Virus record (IMG/VR): IMGVR_UViG_3300034375_012305
Coordinates: 1 to 24,126 of that record
DNA from: a virus
Reading direction: 5' to 3' (one strand)
Length of the DNA stretch: 24,126 bases
The notes beneath the pieces were generated by a model, which did no database searches, was not told where the DNA came from, and saw only the letters and a program-made list of their open reading frames with translations. This document shows, in pieces, positions 6,301 to 15,300 of this stretch (position 1 is the first letter of the stretch; each line of letters begins with the position of its first letter). A program made the position numbers and the translations under genes.

Positions 6301-8573
6301 GAAGCTCTTTATCTAATTTGAATTTAAAAGAAAAAGAACGGCAAAGCCTTTTTCAACAGGAGGGTTTTTTAAACGCTTTGGCTGAAAGGTTCAAGCAGCT
6401 TGATGTTTCCAACATTTCAATATCTGGAACAAATAATGGTGAAAAGTTGATTGTGAACGATGCATATGACATCACAAAAGTTCTTTTACACCATCACAAT
6501 AAAGTTGAAAAATTAACGCAAGAAGCGGACTTCTGTATTGCAATAAGAAATCTTATAGCAGTGGAGATTTCTAGAATCTCCAAGAGACTTAAAGAGATTG
6601 TCTACCCGGAAGAGATCAAGGATCGCTCTGTGTTTTCAATTGATGAAAGGTTTCTAGAAGAAAAGTTGAACTTCATTAATTTAGATTACAACAATCAGTT
6701 TAACTATCGACTAATTCTGAAGCGAGGCTTGACAGAGTTTTTAAAAGACGCTGTTTCTTATCAGTTTCCTTATTTTGAAAATTTATCCACTTCTGAAAAA
6801 TACGTTAAAGAGGAATTGAAAAGAAACATCGACAGTCAATTAGGAAGAAACTATTTTCTTGTCACAACGATCAGTTACAGTCAAAAGACAGCAGGAAAGT
6901 TTAAAGTTTCTGTCCGAAAGGCTTTCCCGTTTGAAGAAGCAACGTTTAACCAATCTGGTTTTAAAGATGTGGACGGATTCAGAGTCGTGGTGCCGTTTGA
7001 TAAAAATAAAAAACCAGATAACCAACTATACAATGCACACGATTTAGAAGAAAATCTTTTAATTGAAGATGTTTTTGGAAAGAATTCTTATTTTAAACTT
7101 AAAAGAAAAACCTTTGATAAAGGTTTGAACAAAAATGTGTTAAAAGATGTGTTTTACACATTCTCTGAATATCCAAATAGCAGTGTAGGTGGTTTTTTTG
7201 AAAAGTGGAAAAACCTAGAAGGCACTGATGTTTCTTTCTTTGGGCCGTCATACAAACAATCTTTTGAATTAGGGGTTAGTAACCCTTCAATAAATTACAA
7301 TTATCAGCCGCCTAGCGTCTTGAAGTCAAATAATTCCACAGAGGAAACTTTTTTTGCTAATAAGGCGGATAAATCTTTGGAATATGTTGCGAAATTAGAT
7401 AATATTTCTAACTCTAGAAGGTTTATAATTGAAAAGAAGCCGATTTATCAAAAAGAGTATGATTCTGACATTCTCCAAAATGGGACTTTAAGAAAGAATT
7501 ATGTGAAAAAATATGGAAAAGATCGTAAATTAAACATTGAAGATTACTTCCACTACTGTGTTAAAGAAGAATTTTTGAAAGATATAAAGAAAGACATATT
7601 CACGAATCAATATGGCTATGTGTTCAAAGAGGCGTTGCCAATTAGGAAGTATCTTTCACACATTGCCGTAAACTTAAACCTGCACACAGATCATATCAAC
7701 AATGTTATAAAAGATTTGAACTCCGATGTGTTTAGTTTCAATTATGTCAACCCCTTGCAAAGAGCAAACAACATTATTGATTTAAAAGTGGGTCAAATTA
7801 ATTCCCTAACAGACCGCGACATACAATATATTAAGTCGATCAACTGGGATCAGATTGGTGTAGAGGTCGGCAGTCAGTTGTTCGATTTTGCCCTTTTTGA
7901 GATTAAAAATAGGCTCCGAGCATTCCTGAACGATGTCGAAGTGAAAGAGCCATCCATCACTCTTGGTGCAATTCAAGCTCGTGCTGTTGGATTGGCAGTG
8001 AGAAAATCTCTTCAAGCAGCCAACCAAGTAGAGTCGGGTGTTAGGAATATTGGTTCTCTTTTCGGAGCAGATATACCAGATGGAGTACCAACTCAACAAC
8101 AATTGATCTCTGGAAATAGAGCATTTAAATACCTGTTCAACCCGCCGGTTTCTCCTTTTGCGATTACAAACGCAGCTTTGGGACTACCTCCTTTGGATGT
8201 GGCTGATTTTGTTCGATATATTATATTTGAATCGATTTTGATTAGCCTAGATCTAACACAGGAGCAGGTAGAGAAACTTAAAAATCAACTGTTTGATGTC
8301 CCAGAGGGGCAGATTTCATTCTTGAAAGCACCAGAAGAAAATTTTGAAAAAGCGTGTAAAGATCTTTTAGAAGAGTATTTATTAAACAACCCGAAAGTTT
8401 CAGAAGGTGTTACCTCCGGAGGAGAGTTTATAACACCAGATGGAAAAAATTACATTGGAAGTTATCACACCCACAAAGATGGAACAGTAATGGTCGGGAA
8501 AGATCATAAAGAAGTAGAAGAGAATATTGTTTTAACAAGAGTTGTCAAAAGGAATGACATAGAAGATGCCTAA
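3354..8573 (+). CDS. Giant helical virion structural protein (1739 aa) with C-terminal HxH motif
   Basis: The start is ATG 3354 within TAATG, with GGAA (3343-3346) 7 bases upstream. The N-terminal 180 residues are charged and probably coiled coil (KSEKKALNQLDKMQKEEQ, KQKEINDFI). A hydrophobic helix near 205-230 (FLNSILPIIISTATRIV) is the only candidate membrane-active stretch. The middle is a long mixed helical region rich in Phe, Tyr, Lys and Asp without a domain I can name. The C-terminus ends in YIGSYHTHKDGTVMVGKDH, with His1705, His1707 and His1718, a YHxH...GxxH pattern that I associate with other marine phage structural proteins and that may bind metal. It sits between the spike-like gene and the gp25 homologue and overlaps the latter by 8 bases, so a baseplate or tail-tip role is likely. 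A tape measure is less likely: it is next to baseplate genes and lacks obvious repeats. Function unknown. Confidence 0.6.
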   Translation: MADLKGKTKSEKKALNQLDKMQKEEQAILKTAQQVFDEKQKLQTYVDRYIDAFYDFSVRYENNIQQVGNFYIGREIQKLKKDFQDEIVSATDFQKVSAFYGDYIRKYNIDNLARDTIRCLIKRLPESEVRKLFEQKQKEINDFIRTSQRGVAEAVEIADNALGLARDAANFSKKYVQNFSNLKDSLKIVPIQTINDVKSSQIKREFLNSILPIIISTATRIVDTIVNNICDEAEVGTFSFDDIPGLANQLRRQYGVDPDTLEDFVSFLADLSSFLTKIEICSLFEGNPNENVVDSVRYYAEAFYPNISLYLNTNEKIANLFLFLGKLIPESEQFCSDVAVAALGDEPCLNPETYAGRLRSCVLEKDKDKLDVLRKDFVKNRLESLENAIETAFFPREMRINQLKVQELLDKAEQRRKEQSLLSIVDGYESYYKEGLDGFKDYYNFNFNYNEDAEPFLNSIFRQLTGSNKSVQEDINKIKNSLVKSYEEGISKISKQVNPQLEKNILLSEGEIRSQLSDGQYEYSVFKNYGNFTESSRALTYYVDVFEAIDKGTDPKRYSYNPDLKVPFYTKLFAYSYTPFEKKRRNRSRFTEISNLIAINDKNVRYRPIPSGFKNEVILEQKKDDIKEGNSFTNYLYNSLGINYGKVGRGDSNSLIDEKYKRELHTTYNQLAKVCYSSVYSRKVPVAASNNSFDSSKISSYDVIPPYYPADDRSFCGKLFSSRAGSLKYKELVNFKEEARIVAGVDIFDYYKPAANEIIDEEFERERYLDLLLKFKLQVASFVLKSIHVFSQFDFEEVDVDDMMKDFIYIQMFRNLIFKDALGSQESFDYLRLTQSEKQEFLKKIRYFDFAPEFADKIKKEIDDIKQKISGQAFTDQEKARKQLGKAVSQNSFLYKIAEKEGYFDNPVGEFKISDKSKVFRYQNPNKTAVGATAIISPRYNGTIADANASFLKKYNGVIRDLPNKPAIIRLFETINQSFDDARSSLSNLNLKEKERQSLFQQEGFLNALAERFKQLDVSNISISGTNNGEKLIVNDAYDITKVLLHHHNKVEKLTQEADFCIAIRNLIAVEISRISKRLKEIVYPEEIKDRSVFSIDERFLEEKLNFINLDYNNQFNYRLILKRGLTEFLKDAVSYQFPYFENLSTSEKYVKEELKRNIDSQLGRNYFLVTTISYSQKTAGKFKVSVRKAFPFEEATFNQSGFKDVDGFRVVVPFDKNKKPDNQLYNAHDLEENLLIEDVFGKNSYFKLKRKTFDKGLNKNVLKDVFYTFSEYPNSSVGGFFEKWKNLEGTDVSFFGPSYKQSFELGVSNPSINYNYQPPSVLKSNNSTEETFFANKADKSLEYVAKLDNISNSRRFIIEKKPIYQKEYDSDILQNGTLRKNYVKKYGKDRKLNIEDYFHYCVKEEFLKDIKKDIFTNQYGYVFKEALPIRKYLSHIAVNLNLHTDHINNVIKDLNSDVFSFNYVNPLQRANNIIDLKVGQINSLTDRDIQYIKSINWDQIGVEVGSQLFDFALFEIKNRLRAFLNDVEVKEPSITLGAIQARAVGLAVRKSLQAANQVESGVRNIGSLFGADIPDGVPTQQQLISGNRAFKYLFNPPVSPFAITNAALGLPPLDVADFVRYIIFESILISLDLTQEQVEKLKNQLFDVPEGQISFLKAPEENFEKACKDLLEEYLLNNPKVSEGVTSGGEFITPDGKNYIGSYHTHKDGTVMVGKDHKEVEENIVLTRVVKRNDIEDA
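8547..8554 (+). promoter_or_regulatory. Ribosome binding site AAAAGGAA for the gp25-like gene
   Basis: AAAAGGAA lies inside the end of the giant gene, 11 bases before ATG 8566. Together with the 8-base ATGCCTAA overlap it indicates coupled translation. Confidence 0.5.
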
Positions 8574-8949
8574 ATATACTCCAAAATTACCTTTGTTGCC
8601 AGACAACACACAACCCGGATTTCAACATATCGACAACCTACAAGATTTGGTTAGGCAAAATTTAAAAATGGTTTTGTTGACAAATCCGGGAGAGCGAGTG
8701 ATGCTGCCGGAGTTTGGAGCAGGGATTAATAGTTTGTTGTTTGAGAATTTTTCAGACAAAGAAATGCTTTTGGATTTAGAAGGAAGAATAATTCAACAAA
8801 TCAACGAATATCTACCTTATATTGAGCTAAATACTGTAACTTTTGGATTATCAGAAGTAGACAGGAACAAGATTGGATTAAGGGTGGATTATTCAGTTCC
8901 AGATTTAGAGTTTGTTGATATCTTGTTTGTCGATCTGTCAGAAGAATAA
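8566..8949 (+). CDS. Baseplate wedge subunit, T4 gp25 / GPW family
   Basis: The 127-residue length is typical of the gp25/GPW lysozyme-like family. The diagnostic segment is LLTNPGERVMLPEFG (37-51) followed by AGINSLLFE (52-60), matching the family's 'PGER-m-PeFG-gl-LLFE' signature; Glu49 aligns with the conserved acidic residue of the EPR-type motif. A second block (LEGRIIQQINEYLPYIEL) and a final beta strand pair complete the fold. In T4 gp25 sits at the wedge core beside gp6 and gp53 and offers the strand that starts sheath assembly, so its presence indicates a contractile tail. No catalytic role is implied by the family name. It overlaps the upstream giant gene by 8 bases and is followed 11 bases later by the gp6 homologue, the usual partner. 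Confidence 0.93.
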   Translation: MPKYTPKLPLLPDNTQPGFQHIDNLQDLVRQNLKMVLLTNPGERVMLPEFGAGINSLLFENFSDKEMLLDLEGRIIQQINEYLPYIELNTVTFGLSEVDRNKIGLRVDYSVPDLEFVDILFVDLSEE

Positions 8950-8954
8950 GGAAA
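8948..8954 (+). promoter_or_regulatory. Ribosome binding site AAGGAAA for the gp6-like gene
   Basis: AAGGAAA starts within the stop codon of the gp25-like gene and lies 6 bases before ATG 8961. Confidence 0.65.
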
Positions 8955-8960
8955 TAAAAA

Positions 8961-10775
8961 ATGGCTTTTAAAAATAAAAGACCGCCAATCGATTACACAG
9001 CTAGAGATTTTGCAACAATCAAAGAAGGTTTGATTGATCACGCAAAGAGATATTATCCGGAAACGTTTAAAGACTTTGATCAGGCTGGTTTTGGCTCTTT
9101 AATGTTGGATACTGTTGCTTATATTGGCGACGTTCTGTCTTTCTACACAGATTATCAAACTAATGAAACTTTCTTGGAGACGGCGTTGGAACAAGAAAGC
9201 ATCCTCAAGATCGGTAAACAGATGGGGTATCGATACAAAGCGTCTGGAGTTTCAACTGGATTGGTAGAAGTGTATATTGAAATTCCTGCGAATTCAGATG
9301 GAACTCCAAATACAAACTACCTTCCCATTATGAAAAGGGGAAGTACATTTAACTCGATCGATGGCGGCACCTTCACTTTGACGGATGATATCAATTTCAA
9401 CGATGACAACGTTGACATCCTTCTTTCAAAGGTCAATGAAAGCACCGGCGTTCCTACTTTTTATGTTTTAAGAAAGGCTGGAGAGGTTGTTTCCGGAACC
9501 GAACAAACTGAAGTTGTCTTGGTGGAAGAGTTTGAAGCTTTTCGAAAAGAGAAGATCGCTGACGATGTAGATGGTGAAATTATTGAAATATTGAGCGTGT
9601 TTGACACAGAAGGTAATGAATATTTTGAAGTGGACTCTCTTTCACAAGATATCGTATATAAAGCATTTGCAAACAAAGATTCCAACACAAATAGTCTAGT
9701 TCCAAACATTTTAAAACCATTGATAGTGCCTAGAAGGTTTACTGTTGAGGCAAATTCGATAGGTGAAGTTTACTTGCAGTTTGGAGGGGGCTCCGACTCT
9801 GATGTATTGAATGATGAGATTTCAGATCCTTCTTCTGTCGCTCTACAGCAAAGAGGGAAAAGTTATATCTCTTCAACTTATTTTGATCCTAATGTTCTGG
9901 CTTATAATGACAAGTTGGGCATTGGACCATCTAATACGACTTTAGAGATCACTTATTTGGTCAATAATGAAGAAGTTGCAAATGCTTCTGTTAACGCTGT
10001 GAATCAAGTTGCCAGTGCTATTTTGGAATTTAATGATGAAGAAACTTTGGATGCAACCATCGTGGCGGATATTAGAGCCGGAGTGGAGGTTGATAACGAA
10101 GTGGCAATTGTTGGAGACATTGAAGCGCCAACAATTGAAGAATTGAGACAAAGAGTTATTGGGGCCTATTCCATTCAAAACCGCGCAGTTACAAGAGAGG
10201 ATTATATTTATTTGTCATATGCAATGCCATCTTCTCTCGGTGCTGTAAAAAGAGCAAACGCAGCAAGAGATCCAGACTCTCAAAAAAGAAATTTAAACTT
10301 ATACGTTCTTTCAGAAGATACAAGCGGCAACTTCTCCTCGGCCTCTTCTGTCTTGAAGAACAATCTTCGCACTTGGCTGTCTAGGTATAAAATGATCAAT
10401 GACACTGTTGATATCTTTGATGCAAAGATTGTAAATTTGGGGATTAATTTTTCTGTGCTAGCGGAAGAAGACGCAAACAAATACGATGTTTTACAGCTTT
10501 GTGTTGACAAACTCACAACAGATCTAACTCAAAGAAAGTTCGACATTGGAGAAAATTTCAACATTATTGAAATATACAAGAGCTTGAAAGAATTGGAAGA
10601 AGTAGTAGATGTTTTGGATGTTGAGATTGTTTCAAAATTTGGCTCCCCTTACACTGATTTATTCTTAAGCATTGATGAGGCCCTTACTTCTGATGGTAGG
10701 GTGGTAGTTTGCCCTGATAATGCTGTTTTTGAAATTAAATTCCCTGAATCTGATATTAAAGGAACTGTGAAGTAA
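8961..10775 (+). CDS. Baseplate wedge subunit, T4 gp6 / baseplate J-like
   Basis: The 604 residues begin with the family's N-terminal block: DYTARDFATIKEGL (11-24), AGFGSLMLDTVAYIGDVLSFYTDYQTNE (42-69) and FLETALEQESILKIGKQMGYR (71-91). This is the typical start of gp6-like wedge proteins, in which two copies clamp to form the ring joining adjacent wedges. The middle third is beta-rich. A second conserved block, NRAVTREDYIYLSYAMP (about 406-422) with KRANAARDP and NLYVLSEDTSG after it, is the baseplate J signature. The length is close to T4 gp6 (660 residues). It follows gp25 directly, as expected for physical partners, and its stop TAA overlaps the next ATG by one base. There is no sign of truncation or frameshift. 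Confidence 0.93.
   Translation: MAFKNKRPPIDYTARDFATIKEGLIDHAKRYYPETFKDFDQAGFGSLMLDTVAYIGDVLSFYTDYQTNETFLETALEQESILKIGKQMGYRYKASGVSTGLVEVYIEIPANSDGTPNTNYLPIMKRGSTFNSIDGGTFTLTDDINFNDDNVDILLSKVNESTGVPTFYVLRKAGEVVSGTEQTEVVLVEEFEAFRKEKIADDVDGEIIEILSVFDTEGNEYFEVDSLSQDIVYKAFANKDSNTNSLVPNILKPLIVPRRFTVEANSIGEVYLQFGGGSDSDVLNDEISDPSSVALQQRGKSYISSTYFDPNVLAYNDKLGIGPSNTTLEITYLVNNEEVANASVNAVNQVASAILEFNDEETLDATIVADIRAGVEVDNEVAIVGDIEAPTIEELRQRVIGAYSIQNRAVTREDYIYLSYAMPSSLGAVKRANAARDPDSQKRNLNLYVLSEDTSGNFSSASSVLKNNLRTWLSRYKMINDTVDIFDAKIVNLGINFSVLAEEDANKYDVLQLCVDKLTTDLTQRKFDIGENFNIIEIYKSLKELEEVVDVLDVEIVSKFGSPYTDLFLSIDEALTSDGRVVVCPDNAVFEIKFPESDIKGTVK
10758..10764 (+). promoter_or_regulatory. Ribosome binding site AAAGGAA for the DNRLRE-like gene
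   Basis: AAAGGAA lies inside the end of the gp6-like gene, 10 bases before ATG 10775, and supports the start in the TAATG overlap. Confidence 0.55.
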
Positions 10776-12340
10776 TGGCTATTAAAAGATATTTAGCAGA
10801 TGCCGACAATACAATTACAAACGCTTTTGATTCTAGCTTGGTTTTAGCCAATAGAGGTACCGGCTCGAACATGGGTCGGTCTGATATTCTTGAAGTTTTT
10901 TCAATTTATGATCAAGTTTCAGGCTCTTCCTTTGGAGAAAGCCAAGAATTATCAAGAGTTTTGGTTAATTTTCCTATTACAACTGTGTCTTCGGATAGAA
11001 CAGCAGGAAGAATCCCCGCAGCCGGCTCTGTCTCTTTTTATCTTCGTATGTTTAACGCAGAGCACTCCGAAACTCTCCCTAGAGATTATAAAATGACTGT
11101 TCAAGCGGTTTCTAGATCTTGGGAAGAGGGTGAAGGTCTGGATATGGACAACTACACAGACCAGACCTACAACAAACTGGAAGGTTCGAACTGGATTTCT
11201 GCTTCTTTGGGAACTGCTTGGACTTCTGTTGGTGGCGATTATCACGCTTCACCTTCTTATACTGCTTCTTTTGGCAGAGAAGGAACAGAAAACATAGAAC
11301 TTGACATTACAAGTTTAGTAGAACAGTGGCTAGATGGGACAAAAACAAATTACGGAGTTGGGGTAAGGTTAAGCTCTTCTTATGAAGCTTATTATTCCTC
11401 CTCAACTGGGCAAAACTCAAGCTCTTTTATACATAATACGGATGGCGCTCAAAGATCTTACTACACAAAAAAGTTTTTTGCAAGAGAATCTGAGTTCTTT
11501 TACAGAAGACCAATCCTTGAAGCAAGATGGGATTCCAGAATTGAAGATGATCGCAATTATTTCTTTTATTCGTCTTCGTTGGCACCTGCTGCTGACAACC
11601 TTAATACGATTTACCTCTACAACTACGTTAGAGGTCGCTTGGCAAACATCCCATCGGTAGGCCAAGGAGCCATCCTGCTCAGTCTCTATTCAGGCTCTTC
11701 TAACGACACTGCTCCATCTGGTTCAAAATTATTGCTTCCAGCGGGCGGAGGAGTGGTTTCTACGAACGATCTCAATGTAACTGGGGGCTGGGTATCAACT
11801 GGGATTTATAGTGCCTCATTCGCCGTTACAGCAGCCTCTACGCCTGTTGCTACTTTGTATGATGTTTGGCATTCTGGAGGGGTGGAGTTCAAAACAGGGT
11901 CAATTTCCCCTCAAACCTTTGATGCGCTCGGTTACAACGACAATAGAAAATATGTTATCAATGTAACCAATCTTAAAAAGTCATACGATACACAAGAAGT
12001 TGGAAAATTTAGACTTTTTGTTCGTGAAAAAAACTGGAACCCAAATATTTATACTAGAGCGGTTGCCACCCAATCAACTTTACCGATTGTTAGTGCCTCT
12101 TACAAAGTGATAAGAGTAGCAGACAACTATGAAGTTATTGGTCATGGCACCGGCTCCACTACAAATCACACTCTTATGTCCTATGATTCAGAAGGCAACT
12201 ACTTTGACTTAGATATGTCAATGTTGGAACCCGGATATATGTACGGTTTAAAATTTGCCTTTTATAATGACGCTGTTGGTGATTACCAAGAGCAAAAAGG
12301 CATCTTCAAATTTAGAGTAGAAGAAGACAATAATGAGTAA
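10775..12340 (+). CDS. Virion/baseplate protein with N-terminal DNRLRE-like beta domain
   Basis: The 521-residue protein begins with a domain (about 10-200) that follows the DNRLRE (CBM96-like) pattern: D-containing opening strand, NMGRSDILEVF (32-42), SVSFYLRMFNAEH (85-97), SRSWEEGEGLD (113-123), SNWISAS, GTAWTSVGGDY, LDITSLVEQWLDG (176-188) and NYGVGVRL (192-199). In bacteria such domains are beta sandwiches found in secreted proteins and often bind polysaccharides. A linker rich in Ser and Tyr (YYSSSTGQNSSSF) leads to a second region with a strand repeat pattern (AILLSLYSGS, GWVSTGIYSASFAV) and a C-terminal strand-rich part (YMYGLKFAFYND). The gene lies between the gp6 homologue and the 2818-residue gene, so it is likely a wedge-peripheral or fibre-attachment protein. 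I recall similar proteins in uncultured marine phages as hypothetical. The carbohydrate-binding role is inference. Confidence 0.62.
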   Translation: MAIKRYLADADNTITNAFDSSLVLANRGTGSNMGRSDILEVFSIYDQVSGSSFGESQELSRVLVNFPITTVSSDRTAGRIPAAGSVSFYLRMFNAEHSETLPRDYKMTVQAVSRSWEEGEGLDMDNYTDQTYNKLEGSNWISASLGTAWTSVGGDYHASPSYTASFGREGTENIELDITSLVEQWLDGTKTNYGVGVRLSSSYEAYYSSSTGQNSSSFIHNTDGAQRSYYTKKFFARESEFFYRRPILEARWDSRIEDDRNYFFYSSSLAPAADNLNTIYLYNYVRGRLANIPSVGQGAILLSLYSGSSNDTAPSGSKLLLPAGGGVVSTNDLNVTGGWVSTGIYSASFAVTAASTPVATLYDVWHSGGVEFKTGSISPQTFDALGYNDNRKYVINVTNLKKSYDTQEVGKFRLFVREKNWNPNIYTRAVATQSTLPIVSASYKVIRVADNYEVIGHGTGSTTNHTLMSYDSEGNYFDLDMSMLEPGYMYGLKFAFYNDAVGDYQEQKGIFKFRVEEDNNE

Positions 12341-15300
12341 AAAAGACCTTTTCAAAAAACAAAATCCAAATAAGTTCATTTCGTCTGCCAATTATGACAA
12401 ATTGAAAGAAGAAGTGGAATCCAAAGACTTCATCAAAGAAAAGATTAAAACTCAAAAATCTTTCACACCAAGAACGGACTTTTCAAAGCCAGAAAACTTT
12501 GCTAGGTATGGCTTGGCAGAAGAATATTATCGCACCTCTGTTGAATATATCTACAATTCTTACCCTTACGATGGTTCTCTGTACGAAAGAGAAGATTGGT
12601 ACAACAGGGGAACTTATTTAGATCAATACATTTTTGAAAATCTTTATCCTAGAACAAACGGATACGTTGTTTTGGGTGATGGCTGGGGCACACAAGATGC
12701 TACTGTGGGTGATTATTCTTTATCAACACAGTCGGAATACATTGGATTTACTGGTGGTCCGCATTTGGGCTTTGACCCTGACGGCGATCGAGCAAAGTCC
12801 AAAGCAAACTTGTTTAAAGCGTCGAAAAACAGGGAAAACAACCTTAAATTAGACCTTGAAGACGGCGTAACTGTTGAATTTTGGTTGAAAAAAGGTGCTT
12901 TTGATAACACTTTGACCAAAAAAGAAGTGCTTTTTGACCTTTGGAACAACAATCTGTCTTCTTCTGCGGACTATGGAAGGCTTACAATCGAGCTTTCAGC
13001 CTCCGCAGTATCTTCTGATCACGTCTTTTTGGCCACTTGCCAGTCTGGAACAGTCGGATATTTCCAAGAAGAGATTGGAAATTTAACAACAGCAGCTATT
13101 GCAGACGACAATTGGCACCATTACGCTGTTTCTTTTGCTTCTGCGTCTACTGGTGTCAATACAAAGTTTTATAGGGACGGCCAGTACGTCGAAGAGAAGG
13201 TTTTAGGAACAGCATTTAGCGATGCAACAGCCGCAAAGATGTCTGCTAACATTGGTGCGCTTGTCAATGCGCCTTCTGGAAATATTTATCACGGCGAAGA
13301 GATGCTTGGTTATGGTAAAGTTCTTTCTTCTTCGTTTGACGAATTTCGATATTGGAAAACAGAAAGAAATGCAAAGCAGATTTTCCAAAACTACAACAAT
13401 CAAGTTGGCGGTGGGACAAACACCGATGACGCAAACACGCTCCTAGGGGTCTATTTTAAGTTCAACGAGGGTGTGACAGGTACAGACACGGATGCGACTG
13501 TTTTGGACTATTCTGGGCGTGTTTCCAACGGTTCTTGGACGGGATATGAAGCAGGCGATCGCAACGTTGGCTCTGCAATCGTTTCAGCAAGTGCATCTTC
13601 GTATGAATACAAAGATCCAATCATCTATTCTTTCCATCCTGATGTTTCGACTTTGAAGTCAAACTTGGAAAATAGTGGTTCGGTTCACGACAATCTAAAC
13701 ACATCAGCCCTTTTCTTCTCGCTTCCTTCTTGGATTGTTGAAGAAGATGAGTCTTATGGTGGAGAAAACCTTCGTCATCTAACTCAAATAATGGGAAGCT
13801 ATCTGGACACTCTTTATCTTCAAATTGAAGAGTTGAAAGACATTAAATCTGTTGAATATACTTCCGGATCTGTCAAGCCCCTTCCATTTGGAGATAGGCT
13901 TCTTTCCGACAAAGGTATGTTGGTTCCTGAATTGTTCGTTGATATGGACATTGTTGAGCAACTTTACAACAGAAATGAAAAAACAGATTATCAGACTGAT
14001 CTAACAAAGATCAAGAACAAAATCTATGAAAACCTTTACAACAACTTAACTCATATCTACAAGTCCAAAGGGACTTATGATTCTTTTAGGAATACGCTGA
14101 ACAGTCTTGGAATCTCACAAAAGATCGTGGATATCAATCTCTACTCAAACAACGCACAGTACGAGATTTTAGATAATACAAAGTTGATTATGGATAACAA
14201 AAAGAAAATCAACTTTAAAGATCCAGACAACAACTCGGCAACCATTCACCAGTTTAGCTCATCGGCAGAGCCAAGCAAATCGTTTATTTCAGGCTCTGGG
14301 ACTGGCAAGTATTACTACACCCCGATTACAATTGATTCTTGTTTGACACTACCTTCTGATAAGATTGGAGCAAACTTTTATTATCAAACAATAACAAACT
14401 CTTATTTGACTTGTTCTTTGTTTGGTTTTCACGATGTTGATGAAGCACAGGCCGAGACAGACTTAACTTGGCTGGCAACTGATCAAAATCAACTTCAAGC
14501 ACACGCTATTAGACCAACCTTGAAGACACCAGATGGATATTTCTTGTTGACTGGTTCGGTTGGTGGTGCAAATATTGAATTAACCAGCAGCACTGTGAAA
14601 GATCTTTTCACAAACACAGACTGGAACGTGTCGGTTCGCTTTAAACACGTTAATTACCCTCTGACACAAAGGGTATCCGGTGCTTTTGATGTTGACGCAG
14701 ATGCTTATCTCTTGGAGTTTTCTGGCTATAACGCTTCAACAAACTACATTGAAAACGAATTTAAAGTAACAGCATCGGTAAGCGAGACACAAGGTCTTCT
14801 TTTCACCGAAGCATCAAAAAGACTTTATGCTGGAGCGCACAGAGAGAATTTTACTGGCTCTGTTTATCAAAATGGATACTCTTTTGCGAAGATTTCAAAC
14901 ATCAATTTCTGGTATAACTACCTTTCTGATAATGATTTGAAATCTCACTTGAGAGACCTTCACAATTACGGGATAACGAACAGCGAAAGAGACGCTTATC
15001 TCCTAGATTCAAACTACTCAACGAAAGTCAAAAACATTGATACTTTGATGTTGCGATGGGATTTTGAGACCGTAACAGGTTCGGACTCTTCCGGGAACTT
15101 CACTGTAAATGACCTAGGAAATTTTCAAGGAGATACAGAAAATCAGTATTATCACAGTGGAAAAGGCTTCGGCTTTGAAGCATCTTCTACAGATGTTGTT
15201 AAAAAAGAAAAGGTTGCAACTTACAAATTAGCACCTTATGATACGGTATCTTCCAATGAGATGATTTCAATCTTGTCGCAAGACGATGACGTGTTTTCAT

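Noticed and set aside
6563-6581. Inverted repeat GGAGATT / AATCTCC
   Set aside because: Only 7 bp arms within coding sequence, no T-run, and short enough to occur by chance many times in this window.
7806-8102. 98-codon minus-strand frame
   Set aside because: It lies wholly inside the 1739-residue gene and its translation has no recognisable pattern; the sense frame is continuous.
3354-8573. Tape measure protein
   Set aside because: Its position is between the spike-like and gp25 genes, it has no periodic repeat, and its C-terminus carries an HxH tip-like motif.
10952-11245. 97-codon minus-strand frame
   Set aside because: It is opposite the conserved DNRLRE-like domain, so it is best explained as a shadow of codon use there.
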